From Chitinophaga sp. Ak27 (lineage in GTDB: Bacteria > Bacteroidota > Bacteroidia > Chitinophagales > Chitinophagaceae), in the NCBI RefSeq assembly GCF_012726295.1, contig NZ_JABAOB010000001.1:1-64000 (forward strand): DNA of 64,000 nt, given 5' to 3'. Both the position numbers and the translations under genes were made by a program. Shown piece by piece: positions 8,658 to 20,400 of the stretch. Position 1 is the first letter of the stretch. The number at the start of each line of letters is the position of its first letter. The notes beneath the pieces are model-generated. The model ran no database searches. It was not told the DNA's origin and saw only the letters and a list, made by a program, of their open reading frames with translations.

Positions 8658-9188
8658 TTAGCCCGGGATGGGCTCCTGCCAGCGATTAAAGCCTGGGCGT
8701 TGCGGATCTGGCTCAGGACAAGTATCTGTATTGCGACGTGCCTTTACGGATACTACACATCCGCATTTGCGGCATACCTTGCGCTCATCTACTTTGGCGC
8801 CCATCATTTTGTATAGCGCTCCTTGTTTGGGAGGAGGTACATTCAGGTCGGGGCAGGCATCGCAGGCGCTGAGCCGGCGCTCATAGGTTTCATTGGAAAC
8901 GGTGGAGAAACCGGTAGCAGCCCAGCGTGCAAATGATTTAGCTGCATTAGAGATCAGCGTAGCGGTAGTTGGCACTACTCCATCTTCTGCTACTATCGCA
9001 GGAGGATTCTTAAGCAGCTGTTGCATGAACTCCGGGGCGTTTCTGCAGACCAGCAGATTATGTGCATACACAGGGTTTGCCAGGGCGGAAAGCAGTACCT
9101 GCGTTGTAACCGGTTCCTCCAGGCCAAGAATAGCGGCCATCTCTGTGCATTGTTCTTCCAGCGAGTGTGCGGTATTTACTTCTTTCAT
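8658..9188 (-). CDS. Zinc-ribbon protein of the Tc toxin operon
   Basis: The 176-residue protein has a helical N-terminal half and a C-terminal four-Cys cluster: CDACPD (about residue 110), then CRKCGC (about 140) and a final TCPEPDP. This pattern resembles small Cys-rich proteins of phage and contractile-tail loci, with a KAR stretch between the last cysteines. It lies 22 bases after the TcA gene and 50 before the Hint gene, in the same transcription unit. It could be an assembly or packaging factor for the toxin. I do not recognise a named family. Confidence 0.6.
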   Translation of the reverse strand: MKEVNTAHSLEEQCTEMAAILGLEEPVTTQVLLSALANPVYAHNLLVCRNAPEFMQQLLKNPPAIVAEDGVVPTTATLISNAAKSFARWAATGFSTVSNETYERRLSACDACPDLNVPPPKQGALYKMMGAKVDERKVCRKCGCVVSVKARRNTDTCPEPDPQRPGFNRWQEPIPG

Positions 9189-9210
9189 CTGAAAAAAAGA
9201 TTATTATGTT

Positions 9211-12200
9211 CTAAAATACTTTTGCCTCATACAATACGATCACCTGCATGTCGATCAGTTTGGCGCCATCGATAAATCCGTCTTTCAGCAAAGACGCTAT
9301 CTTTGGGTCATCCAGTGCAAATTCAAATCTCCACTGCGGCGGAATCGTTTTGGCATTCCAGGTGAGTCCTGTTATGTTGATCATGTCGTTGTTGATCGGC
9401 GGGGTTTGATCCGGCTGTGTACCCGCTTTGATCGTCAGGAAAGTAGCTCCATTAGGAATAGTGACACCCGGTCCAAGATTGAGCTGCACCATCACGGTCG
9501 TGTAGGTGGCTGTTTTAAAATAGCCAAGCTGCGCCAGGTCAAGATTCAATGTAAGCGCCTGTTTGGTGGTGTTACTATGGTCATTCAGGAAGGTAAACCA
9601 TGCGCTGCTTTGGGTATTTGCGTCCACGTACATACCGCCATTCAGTGGCGCCTGGCCGAGGGCCTGTCTTACTTTTACGCCGAGTGAATTATCATTCACC
9701 GCCGTATAGTTCAGGGTGAGGATGACATCCGAAATCTGTTCAAAATTGAAACGATTTGTTTCCATCGGCATGGATAGATGCCAGCTGGATACCACGCCTG
9801 TTCCTTCAAAAGGCAGGTAACGTTCGTCATCAAAATTCAAGACGAACATGCCGGAATCATTCACTGCGGTAGACAATGCAATCATTTCATTAGCTCTCCA
9901 GTTCTGGCGTAGTCCTGTTGATGGCGGTGTAGCATCAATTCCGAGCAGGTATTTCACCGCATCGATGGACGGCGCAGTTACCACCGAGTTGCTTTTTTGT
10001 GTCAGCGTAGCCTTGATATTCTGATAAGGCCCCAGCACAGCAGGAATGGAAACACTAACGGAAGCGATCATACGCAGATATTGCCCCGGATAATCATAAT
10101 CAAACAGGGATTCTTTCAAGTCAAAATCGCACTCTCCCTTTGTTTTGAGATCAAGCAGTGCCTGTGGCGCAATAGATGCCAGTGAGATGTTCTTCACGAT
10201 TTCCAGATAACGTGTATTGCTGGTACGATAGCTGGTATTCATCCTGTTCAATGCCAGGCGCAATCCTTCACCGGCAGTCAGTCCTTTATAAAACGAATCC
10301 CAATAATCGAAGGAAAGGAAAGTAAGGCTACTGCCCAGTTCCAGCTGATAGGCCGCTTCCGCCTGACGAGCGGTTTGCATAGCCAATGTATAGGTCTGAT
10401 AATACACGGCTGCGAGACGTCCCATCATCCATAGATAAAGGTCCTGATTGGTAAACTGTGTTCTTAAATATTTGTCGATGTCTTTGTTCTGCTGGATGGA
10501 CTTTAGTTGTACGATCAGGTCTTGTTGTGCAGACGACAGCTGCATATTGGCGGCATCGATTTGTTGGGTGATGCTGTCGACATCTGCCTGTGCGATCTTC
10601 TTCTGTAATTTCCAGTCTTCCTTACGGCGTTCATAGCCTCCCATGGTAGCGGAATTCGAGGAGATATAGGTACTCACTTCTGCGCTGATTTCGAATACGC
10701 CGGAAGCGGCATTCAAGGCATTCCCCAGCTGCTCGCCACCATAGGTCATGGCAAATGGAGATCCTACCTGTGGCACCGCATAGCCAATAGAGGCCGATGT
10801 TTTGGTGATGCTTCCCAGAACATTGAATGCCATTGCAGCCGCGGCAGCATCCAGGCTGGTCTGCTCAAAAGAATTCAGCCCTCTGTCTATAACATCTGTG
10901 TAGAAGGTCAGCCGTTCTTTAGCGCTGCTTAGGTTACTATTGAGTGAGGCAATGGTATGCTCTAACTCAGTGATATGATCTTCTTTTATCTTGGTTGTCA
11001 GATCGAGTATTTGCCCCTCCTGGGTATTGCGAATCATTTCCAGCGCTGCTGCATCACTCTTTTCCAGTGCACTGAGTAGCGCGTTACCCAGATCAATCAC
11101 AACGGAGCAAAGTGTATCTGCTGCGGAGATAGCGGATGAGAAGCGGTAGGGCGATAATTGCGCAGCCGGGTTAACGCTAATCTGCACGTTGTTACCGGCG
11201 GCCGCAGCTTTAACCAGGTCCAGTGGGTTCAGTGGCGGTTCAAACAATGCCAACGTACGGAACACACCCTGGATATTCAGAGAGTTATTGATCTTGTACA
11301 TACGATCCTGTATTGTATCCCAACGCGCCATCAGCTCACTGTTTTCGGGCACGCAGAAGTATACATAGAGATCGTTGAAAGCATGACCCAGCATGGGTGT
11401 ATCGGAACCGTTACCATTCACGAAATTCTCCAGGTCAATCAGAAACTGGGGAATCCCATTCGGATATTTCGCCAATATTTCGTTAAAGGTCAATACCACG
11501 TCGCTGCCGGGGCATTCACCTACCATCTCTGGTTTAGGGCCTAACAAATCATACGCATATACATAGAGCAGATAAGCCGCTGTAATGGTTTCCCAGGTAT
11601 CCTGGGTGAAGAGCATGTCTGCCCATGCGATGAGATTATCAACATACTGTATGAAGACAGATTTCTCATATGCTCCTATGCGTAAACGCGCGATAGCAAA
11701 TGGGTCGAATGGATGATCGTTATAAATCCTGATGGCAGGATTGCTGTCCGACAGCATCTCAGAAAGGGATTCCAGGGTATGATTCCGGAAAGGACGGAAC
11801 TGCCAGAAGTGGCTGGCAGGCGCATTCAGCTGATTATTCAGCAAGATATTGCGCACCATGATGATCTGTTCATCGGTTAGCGATGGATCTGCTACTTTCA
11901 GGAATGCCAGGTCATCGCTCGCTTTAAAGTTTGGATTTACTTCTCCGGCGGCATTGAGTATAGGAGCCGGTGGTGTACCGATGTTATGGGATTTTAACGT
12001 GGTAACGATAATGGTACCCTGTTGCTCGGATATTTGCATATCCGATTCTCTGTAGATAAGATCAGGCGTCACGAACACCTCACCCACGGTGGGATTGAAG
12101 ACATACTGCATCCAGGCCTGCGCTTCCGGGAAACGGTGATTAGTTGCGAGACCTTCGGCAATCAACATCGGTATAAAGAAAAATATTTCCCAGTAATATT

Positions 12201-15200
12201 GACCATACAATCCATCAAAATCCACTTGGGTGGCATCCAGTGCAGATGGCCAGTTGAGATTGGTGCGGGAGGGCGCAAAGCGGTCGAACGGCTGTACCGG
12301 TATCACCGGGATATCCTGCATCTTAAGGGTCAGTAAAGCATCCACCCCATTTACGAACAAAGCGCGATTTACTTTATTGATGGCCCCTGTGGACATTCTC
12401 GTTACATTAAAAATATAATCAGCCGGAGATGTTTTTGTTTTTGCGTCACCATCATTGATGTAAGTCAACGACAAGGCCATTGGGGCATGGGCCAGCACCT
12501 GATAGATAGTGGTAATTTGGCTTTGCGTGATGGTTCCTAACAGCAACAGATTACCCATGGCTATTCTTACAGCGGGGCCGGTAACATTTGCATTCACCAC
12601 TCTCCCATTCGGATCGATGATACTGAATTTCTGTAGGTCCTGGTATACTTTTGCGGCTGCGTCTTTATTCATTTTCGGACCCACGAAATCTTCCATGAAG
12701 AGAAATGGTGCATTGATCAATGCATTAAAGATATACGGCACCTGTGCTTCAGTGATAGTACCCAGCGCCACCAGGTTAGCCAGCGCAAAATCCACCATCG
12801 CCTGTGTGATATTAGCGACTGGCCTGTTATTGACGATGAGGCTAAATTTCGCCAGCGCGTCAAACACTTTAGAAGAGGCATCCGCATCAATCGATCCAGG
12901 TGTAGTTCCCTGGTAATTCATGATACAGAAAGGCGCATAGATCAGCGGAGGCCCCACCGTCAGCCCACGGGCAAAATTGCTGAACATGGGCTGATTAGGG
13001 ACCGTACGCTGAGGGCTAAGCAGGAATATTTCATCGCTGGCGTAAAAGAGGAATGAACCGGGCAGTCCTTCCACCGGGCATATCCTGGCCTGGGAGTCTG
13101 CCAACGCGCTGAAAAGCGGGGTTGCCGCCATATTGCTGAACAGTACCTGTAATACCGCAGGGAATTGGGCCGGGCCAAAATCATTGTAAACCGTCATCGG
13201 CTTTAGTACGGTGAAAAGGTCCAGGGTCAGCATCTTTGCAGGATCTATTGTATTATCACCCTTTATTACACCCGCAGTTTTCAGTGCAGCGAAAACGGAG
13301 GAGCTCTGCGCAGGAGATATGCCCACACTTATAAAAGCATCGCCGTCAAGGGTGGTGGCAGCGCTGGTCGTATTCAAACTCACGGTGCCTACAATATTGC
13401 GGTTATCGGTAACCGGTTGCCCGGTATGTGAGACCTGCATGACGTCACCGGAGCTTTGCATTTCGCCATGAATAAGGTACATGAGCGACTGGGTCACATA
13501 AGGGTCTGCCATCAGCCATTCGGTCCTCTTCATCAGCACGCCATCTTCCAGGCCTGCATTAAGCACATATACAGGCTGCAGGTTAACATTCCCGGAGAGC
13601 TCCCCTTTGACCATGCTGTTATGGTTTTCGGCGAGCCGGTGGAGATTTTCCCAAAAGGTGCCAGAATTAGGATCGTTGGAAGGAGGTGTTACCTGTGCAT
13701 CCACCATCTTGCCGGTATTCTGCATACAAGGGCCATACATTACCACTAACCTTTCTGCTTCGGATTTATTGCCGGGTGGGATAACATAATTATCTGCCGT
13801 TACATTGAATGCGTATACTTTATTCCAATAAGGAGCGTCCATATTAAACAATCCTTCGAAGATACTTTCGTCCATCAGGTTCACTTTCCTGTTATCCTGA
13901 GCTTCAAAAAGTACTACTTCCTGATCTACCAGGGTTTGCGCTTGCACCCATACTCCTTCTACATTCAGGAAAGAATAGTATACCGACGCCGTATAGGTGA
14001 TGCTGTTATCCGTCTGTACACTGCCATCCGTACCGGAAACAGCGGAAGCATTACTTCTTTTAATTTCATTCCAGAAGATAAATGGCCGGTTAAACGCATA
14101 TACCAAAGAGCAGTTGGGAGAGTTTATACTGAGATCGATTTTCTCCCAGGGGGACCATGGCAGGCCTTCTTCCTGTGAGCAATAATAAAAAGTATAAGGG
14201 TCTGTCTTCGTTCTGGCTAGCAGGAAGGTGGTATCTACGCCTTCCACTACCGTGCTGTAAGCATCTACCGGCTTCAGTTCGGCTACTTCTTCAAAGCCAT
14301 TCATGTAGTTCGTAAAGGCATTCGTCACATACGCCTTGGTAATATCCGATTGTTGCAGCGCCTGCACCAGTGTTGTAAACTGCGGCGTGGTATTGGTGCG
14401 CAAACTGGGGATCAGGTAGTTTTCGGGATATACAAAGATCTGCCTGTTCGCTTCCCATACCCGGTAATTCATCATCCATTCCCACCAAACTGGCTGTATT
14501 CTCGACATATCTGTCACACCTGGCTCTAATCTGAGGTGGCAGCGCTGCAGGTAAGTTTGTGCAGCATTCAGTGCTTCTTTGATATAGGAGATCTGGGTTT
14601 CGGCTCCCATCTCTACATCAATCAGTAAAAATTCATATACATTTCTGGGCGCAGTAATACCCGGATACTCCTCATTCAACAGCGCCATTACCAGCACCAA
14701 CAGGGCATCGCGTACGGCCAGCATCATATCCCCGTTGATGCTGTTACTAACGGTATCCCAGCCGCTGCCATACCTCCCGGCAGTTTTCGCCAGCGTGTCT
14801 GCGGCCACCTGGAGATACTTGGTCCAGTTGCCGACAGTAGGCAGTGACATCGTGCTCACGAATGTTGACATAAACACCGTGTCCACTCCCAATGCGGTCA
14901 TCAGATCAAAGCAGGATTGCAGGTCTTTCAGCTGTATGGTCAGCACAGATATATCTTTCAATGGCCCGTCCAGCAAAGATTTCACTTCCCTCGGGTTCCA
15001 GCCGGTGGCATCTTGCAGTGTCTGCAGGCGCGTTTCAATGGCCACGCCATCGGTGGATTGCTGAATATAGGCCAACAGCTTATTTTGCTGATCCCCATAT
15101 AGTTTCATCATCTGCTGCACCAGATCTATCTCTTGTATCGCATTTAGGGAGATAATATCAAATTTGGACGTCAGCTCGTAGGCGGCTGGACATAAAGCTA

Positions 15201-17487
15201 CATTGGCCATGGTGGCGGCAGTGGCACCCAATGTCTCTGAAAGTACCAGCCAGCGCGAAACGTAGGCCAGTACCTTATGTACATAATCGCTGTATTTGGG
15301 TGTTTTGCCATCTGTGTCGGCAGTCATAAATCCTTCCTCCCAGGTTGTAACGCCTGTAGGCAGTGCCACAGCGGCCACAGCCATCTGCATCACCGGAATA
15401 AGCATAGTTGTATCACTGCCAAAAAGAATAGCCACTTGCGCGGTGATGTCGGCACCCACTGCAGGCGAATCTGCGGGCACGCTTACCCAAAGGCTACGCA
15501 GCCATTCATCTACCAGGTCGGGAAGGTACATTGGGTTTACATATACGCTGCTAACTGCATTCATGATATAATCCAACTGATACACTGTGATACCAGTGAG
15601 TTCCATCCACGTGGATACTGCGATCATTTTGTTGATCTCATCGAGAGAGGGCGCTTTTATATCCACCAGTTTCATCAGGGAGACGAAAATCAGGTAGCGG
15701 GGCATCGTCAACTGCAATGCTTTGCTGAGGGTAACATGGCGGTATAACTGCGACAGTGTATCTACCGTTAATTGCTGCTGATTATTCCCATAGAGGGCTA
15801 CTCCCAAAAGATTAGCATCTGTAAGCGCAATACCCAGACCTGGCAATACCCGGTTGATTGCCGCCAAATCGGCGCCAGTGCTGGAGTCTGGGGTCCAGGG
15901 CAATGGTGTATCTTTATATCCCGGATTAAGTGGATTTCCGGATGGATGATAAATATCTTTTTCTGCAACGGCGCCGGGTTTATTAAAAAGTTGATCGAAC
16001 TGACTACCTAGCGCATTTTCACTGATGCCATATGTTTTGATAGGTCCCAGCAATGAGGTGATCTTTAGTATGTCCAATTCCAGCGACGTAGCCAGTTGCA
16101 ATAGCTGATCCACACCGGTGAGGGCGGCATCGTCAATAACAGGCGAGCTTCCTTTCCTGATACAACGCAGCATCCAGTCGAGGTCCATCATCGCTTTGCC
16201 CGTAATCAGCGAAAGACGACGCAGCCTGTTGATGCTATCCAGCGGAGCAACATCCAGGTTGAGCAATTCCGCAGGTTTATCTTTTTCTTGTTTGATGGAT
16301 ACCCATTTACCCGCCAGTCCCTGGTTAATGAAAAAATTTACCTGAAGCCCTGCCTGCTGCTCTGCATCAGACAGATCCTGGTTTAGTATCAGCAGCAATT
16401 CTGCAAAATTGATCCACGTTTTAGCGATAAAGGTATCGGCGATATTGAGTACAGCAATATCTGTTACATTATAAAACGGGGCGACACCAGCGCTGGTCGT
16501 CGCCGGCGTAATAAGAATGCTCTGGGCTTCCGGGGAGATGCCCAGATTGCGGGGGGCGCTGATATTTGCAGGGGCCATCCATGCTCTGAGCACTGCTCCA
16601 AAAGTAACATCGGCCTTCTGAAACAGGATCTGTGTGGTACTCATGGGTGAATTGAAAGGCAGCTGCATAGGGTATTTGATGGTAGTGGCTACCTGTTCGA
16701 ATACCGCATCGGGTGAACTGAGGTTCAGCTTCGCTTGTATATAGGCCACCAATCGTTCTATCACGATCTGAATAAAGGGTATCAGGGTGTTGGTATTGCC
16801 GCAGGTAAGCTCAATTTCACCGATATCAGGTCTTCGGGTAGCGAAATACAGCGATGGTGGTATGGTATCTTTATTGGGCTCATACACGTATTCCTGAATG
16901 ATGCGTAACAAGTCCGTGAGATATGCTGCGGGTCCGAAGATGGAGCGGCATTCCGGGCATCCGCAGAAATCGAGCGTTCCGAACATTTCCTGGTAACTGG
17001 GCAGGTCCTGGAACTCTTCGGCAATGGCGGCACTGACGTTGTTCAGCGGTGATTTGCGGTAAAAGGGTGATACCACGCTACCTCGGAGGCTCGCCCAAAG
17101 ATGCATGGATTTATTTCGTATCCCCGTTGCCGTTTTATGCATCTGCAGGGCATCGGTGCGACTCAGCTTCAGTTTTTTTGCATGATTCGCCATAAAATCG
17201 TTGCGCGGGATACGGGCAATATGGTTAGCAGAATTGAGCCCCATGGCCATCAACTGCTCCTGCGTTTTAACATTTCGGGTAAGATGTCCCAATCTATGCT
17301 GCGTTTTCAGCAATTCCACTGTTTCAGACATCTCTCCCGCAGGCACACCGTTTTTTTTCAAATGGGTTTTCAATTGATGGACGCCTTCTCTTCTTCCCAG
17401 ATTATATTGGCTGATATCAACGTCGGGATGCTGTTTATAGAATGCAGACAGGCTGGGGGATTTAATGCTATTTGTTTTCTTTGCCAT
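9211..17487 (-). CDS. Tc toxin subunit A (TcA, TcdA-like)
   Basis: This 2758-residue protein is the pentameric injection channel of an ABC-type insecticidal toxin complex. The N-terminus carries the VRP1/SpvA-like signature (CGCPECRSIFGPAAYLTDLL, about 174-193). Near residues 985-1030 is the typical WEWMMNYRVWEANRQIFVYPEN segment leading into the neuraminidase-like/receptor-binding part. Residues about 2135-2390 form the long helical pore region, with coiled-coil heptads and a hydrophobic centre. The C-terminus (about 2500-2758) matches the TcB-binding domain, with SSWHLSMP and ISDVILTLNYTA. Length fits known TcA proteins (about 2400-2800). No signal peptide. It starts 12 bases after the TcB-TcC stop, indicating coupled expression. 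Confidence 0.93.
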   Translation of the reverse strand: MAKKTNSIKSPSLSAFYKQHPDVDISQYNLGRREGVHQLKTHLKKNGVPAGEMSETVELLKTQHRLGHLTRNVKTQEQLMAMGLNSANHIARIPRNDFMANHAKKLKLSRTDALQMHKTATGIRNKSMHLWASLRGSVVSPFYRKSPLNNVSAAIAEEFQDLPSYQEMFGTLDFCGCPECRSIFGPAAYLTDLLRIIQEYVYEPNKDTIPPSLYFATRRPDIGEIELTCGNTNTLIPFIQIVIERLVAYIQAKLNLSSPDAVFEQVATTIKYPMQLPFNSPMSTTQILFQKADVTFGAVLRAWMAPANISAPRNLGISPEAQSILITPATTSAGVAPFYNVTDIAVLNIADTFIAKTWINFAELLLILNQDLSDAEQQAGLQVNFFINQGLAGKWVSIKQEKDKPAELLNLDVAPLDSINRLRRLSLITGKAMMDLDWMLRCIRKGSSPVIDDAALTGVDQLLQLATSLELDILKITSLLGPIKTYGISENALGSQFDQLFNKPGAVAEKDIYHPSGNPLNPGYKDTPLPWTPDSSTGADLAAINRVLPGLGIALTDANLLGVALYGNNQQQLTVDTLSQLYRHVTLSKALQLTMPRYLIFVSLMKLVDIKAPSLDEINKMIAVSTWMELTGITVYQLDYIMNAVSSVYVNPMYLPDLVDEWLRSLWVSVPADSPAVGADITAQVAILFGSDTTMLIPVMQMAVAAVALPTGVTTWEEGFMTADTDGKTPKYSDYVHKVLAYVSRWLVLSETLGATAATMANVALCPAAYELTSKFDIISLNAIQEIDLVQQMMKLYGDQQNKLLAYIQQSTDGVAIETRLQTLQDATGWNPREVKSLLDGPLKDISVLTIQLKDLQSCFDLMTALGVDTVFMSTFVSTMSLPTVGNWTKYLQVAADTLAKTAGRYGSGWDTVSNSINGDMMLAVRDALLVLVMALLNEEYPGITAPRNVYEFLLIDVEMGAETQISYIKEALNAAQTYLQRCHLRLEPGVTDMSRIQPVWWEWMMNYRVWEANRQIFVYPENYLIPSLRTNTTPQFTTLVQALQQSDITKAYVTNAFTNYMNGFEEVAELKPVDAYSTVVEGVDTTFLLARTKTDPYTFYYCSQEEGLPWSPWEKIDLSINSPNCSLVYAFNRPFIFWNEIKRSNASAVSGTDGSVQTDNSITYTASVYYSFLNVEGVWVQAQTLVDQEVVLFEAQDNRKVNLMDESIFEGLFNMDAPYWNKVYAFNVTADNYVIPPGNKSEAERLVVMYGPCMQNTGKMVDAQVTPPSNDPNSGTFWENLHRLAENHNSMVKGELSGNVNLQPVYVLNAGLEDGVLMKRTEWLMADPYVTQSLMYLIHGEMQSSGDVMQVSHTGQPVTDNRNIVGTVSLNTTSAATTLDGDAFISVGISPAQSSSVFAALKTAGVIKGDNTIDPAKMLTLDLFTVLKPMTVYNDFGPAQFPAVLQVLFSNMAATPLFSALADSQARICPVEGLPGSFLFYASDEIFLLSPQRTVPNQPMFSNFARGLTVGPPLIYAPFCIMNYQGTTPGSIDADASSKVFDALAKFSLIVNNRPVANITQAMVDFALANLVALGTITEAQVPYIFNALINAPFLFMEDFVGPKMNKDAAAKVYQDLQKFSIIDPNGRVVNANVTGPAVRIAMGNLLLLGTITQSQITTIYQVLAHAPMALSLTYINDGDAKTKTSPADYIFNVTRMSTGAINKVNRALFVNGVDALLTLKMQDIPVIPVQPFDRFAPSRTNLNWPSALDATQVDFDGLYGQYYWEIFFFIPMLIAEGLATNHRFPEAQAWMQYVFNPTVGEVFVTPDLIYRESDMQISEQQGTIIVTTLKSHNIGTPPAPILNAAGEVNPNFKASDDLAFLKVADPSLTDEQIIMVRNILLNNQLNAPASHFWQFRPFRNHTLESLSEMLSDSNPAIRIYNDHPFDPFAIARLRIGAYEKSVFIQYVDNLIAWADMLFTQDTWETITAAYLLYVYAYDLLGPKPEMVGECPGSDVVLTFNEILAKYPNGIPQFLIDLENFVNGNGSDTPMLGHAFNDLYVYFCVPENSELMARWDTIQDRMYKINNSLNIQGVFRTLALFEPPLNPLDLVKAAAAGNNVQISVNPAAQLSPYRFSSAISAADTLCSVVIDLGNALLSALEKSDAAALEMIRNTQEGQILDLTTKIKEDHITELEHTIASLNSNLSSAKERLTFYTDVIDRGLNSFEQTSLDAAAAAMAFNVLGSITKTSASIGYAVPQVGSPFAMTYGGEQLGNALNAASGVFEISAEVSTYISSNSATMGGYERRKEDWKLQKKIAQADVDSITQQIDAANMQLSSAQQDLIVQLKSIQQNKDIDKYLRTQFTNQDLYLWMMGRLAAVYYQTYTLAMQTARQAEAAYQLELGSSLTFLSFDYWDSFYKGLTAGEGLRLALNRMNTSYRTSNTRYLEIVKNISLASIAPQALLDLKTKGECDFDLKESLFDYDYPGQYLRMIASVSVSIPAVLGPYQNIKATLTQKSNSVVTAPSIDAVKYLLGIDATPPSTGLRQNWRANEMIALSTAVNDSGMFVLNFDDERYLPFEGTGVVSSWHLSMPMETNRFNFEQISDVILTLNYTAVNDNSLGVKVRQALGQAPLNGGMYVDANTQSSAWFTFLNDHSNTTKQALTLNLDLAQLGYFKTATYTTVMVQLNLGPGVTIPNGATFLTIKAGTQPDQTPPINNDMINITGLTWNAKTIPPQWRFEFALDDPKIASLLKDGFIDGAKLIDMQVIVLYEAKVF

Positions 17488-17499
17488 GGCAAATGAAGT

Positions 17500-20400
17500 T
17501 TATGATAATGAACCGAATACCGGAGTTGCTAAACCTTTCAGCAAATCCGCTTTTACTCTTTCCCATGCAGGGTTCACAGGTGGCGGTGTGTCTGATTCAT
17601 CTTCCGATTCATTGTCGGTATCCACCGCCGTTTTTGCTTTCTTATACTCTGCAGCATCCGCCGTGTCATTCTCCCTTTTCCGTCGGAATACAAATTCCGT
17701 AGAACCGTGTTTGGTGACATCGGCAGAACCGCCGCCTTTTGTCATGGTGTGTTTATACCCAGGATAACGTGTGGCGCTAAACTTATGCTTACTATCAAGC
17801 ACCCAGGTACCGTTCTCTGCTCCCGCGTCTAATACTTTGGAAAAACCATACATGGATTCTACTTCTTTTTGTTTTCTTCTGTTCCATACCCGCGGAATGT
17901 GAATTTTGACATCATCACCCAAATATGTTCTGACCTCACGGAATAGGCCTGCCAATACATTAGAAGTATGGTATTTACGGCTTTGTGTATGTGGATGACT
18001 GAAATATATCTGTTCAATACCCAATGCTTCGGTATCTGTCCAGGTGCCAAAATCGGTGGCATCTACACCATGTAGTACCTGCACCCCCATTGCCTTCAAC
18101 GCCATTTTGTTTTTATACATCGTGTCGTAGAAATCCAGCTCTTCCAGCTGGTCTTCTGTTTCATATGTCGTTGCCACCATCGTATGCGCTATCTCCGGAT
18201 GCTTGGTGGCAAATGCCAGGGCATAAGTGAAATCGGATTCACCGAGAAAAAGCCTCGTTCTGCCAGCAGGGTTGGAAGATGCCGCCACAGGGGCTTCAAA
18301 AGAAGTTCCTGTAGGGTCATAATTAATCAGTGGATTATTACCCACATAGGTATAAAGGTTCAATCCATCTACCGTACCTTCGGGGTCCGGCTTATTCCAC
18401 CTTCCCAGCCACGATAGGTAGTAGCGTGCACCATAGTAATACAGCCCGGTACTATCATCACACTCCTTGCCGTTGTAACGGTAGTCTTTAAGATCTACCT
18501 CTGTTTCACTCTCCCCTGCTATAATGCCGGTGCCTCCAAAGGGGAAGTATTCCTCATAGCTGATCAAGGCAGCCGCTGCATCTCTTTCCATGGCTACGGA
18601 GCTAACATTGTTACTCAGCTGAAAACGGAAACTGCGATCACCTGCTGCGTGCCCATTACGCTGATTGCTGGCGCTTACCCAATAGTGAACAATCAGCGCA
18701 CAGTTACCGGTGTCCATCACGCGGAGTGTTTGCCGCTCCGATGTAAGGGCAGGACTACCACTGCCGCCCACACTGTATTCACGCGTCACTTCATAATTGC
18801 CGAGATATATCTTCTGCGAAATATTTGTGACCGTACCTCCATGATCAAGGGTTTCATTTACTTTAAGCGTACGCATTTCTGAGGCATCATAGAGATAATA
18901 ATCTGCATCGTCTGGTTGATCCGGGCGCGTAATAATCGCAGCTTTTACCAGATTATTACAACAGTTGTAAGATAATGGTACCAGGCTGTTGATCTCCAGC
19001 TGCCGCATGTTTCCGGCTTCATCGTATTCGATGCCGCTAAGCCGGTTACAATTCGCCAGCACTGGCGTATCCACCGTATAAGATGTACTGGCGATATGCT
19101 GTTTCTTAATAAGATTGTTGGCATCATCATAAGTATATATCTCCCTATAGTTCTCTAATTTTACCAGGTCATTAGAAGATGGTAACTGGCTGAAAATAGA
19201 TTGCTTAAAACTATTATCTACCTTATTATTCTTGTAGGTATTGCCATTAATGCCAATGTGTTGACGCCCGCTGGCTTCTATCAGCCGGTACACTGCATCG
19301 TAGGTAAAATTGGCGACCGGATCTACCTGCTGATTATTGTTAAAAACAATTTCCACGCTCGTATCATTTGTTTGCGTGATATTACCTACCGGATCATAAG
19401 TGTATACTATATCCATTAACAAATTGGCATCTACCACGTTTACCCTGGTCTTCGTTTTTGTGAACACTTTGGCACCACCTTGTTTGGTTGTTTGCTGTTC
19501 CATCAGCCGCTGCGTGGTATCTTCATAGGTATAATTGCTAGCAGTACCGTTGCCATAGACCACCACTGTTCGCTGTGAATTAGCATTGTAAATAATACTG
19601 CTGATGACGGCCTGTGTATTGTTATCCTTGAATGTCAGATCGACACTTTTAAGCAATGAAGCCTTGTTATAGGTATTGGTCGTGATGGTATCATCTGGAG
19701 TGGTACTGGTGGTGAGTAGTTGCAAGGCGTTGTAAGTATCCTTCTGCAAGTATACTTCTGGTTGCAGCGGTACCTGGTCTTTCCAGTTTACCGGCAGTTT
19801 GTAATCCTGTACCATCTGGCGGCTGTACTGCATAACTTGCCCCGCCATACTATAACTGCTGTCGATAACGATGCCACTTAAGTCATTCAGCTGATAGACC
19901 TGTCCTCGTAGGTTATAGTTATAGGAGTCGGCGCGCGTTTCGCCATAGGTGTATACTTCAGCAAGACTAAAATCTTGGAAGGAAGTGACGGGACCAGTGT
20001 TGTCCAACTTTTTCACCAACAGTTGGAGAGGCCGCTGCAATTTGTCGTAACTGGTAAACTGACAATAGTTACGCGAATTCCAATCCAGCAGGCGTTTATC
20101 AAAGATATTGAGCAGTTCCTGTATTACACCAGCGTCTGCGCTATCGGTACTCAGTGGCTTTTCGGCCTCCATCGCGTAGAGATACCTGAAATTATAATAA
20201 TGGGTACCCTCTTGCTGATTCGACTCATATAAGCGCGGATCAACAGATTCCACTACCCTGCCCTGAATATCATGGATCGTATGCGTTGGCAGCTGCCTGC
20301 CATCAGCCATGGTATGAATCTCCATACAAGCGTTGCCTGTGTTCGAGGACACGGTAATGGTAGGCGTATCAAAAAAAACCGCGGCTTTTTCCAGTGCCAG

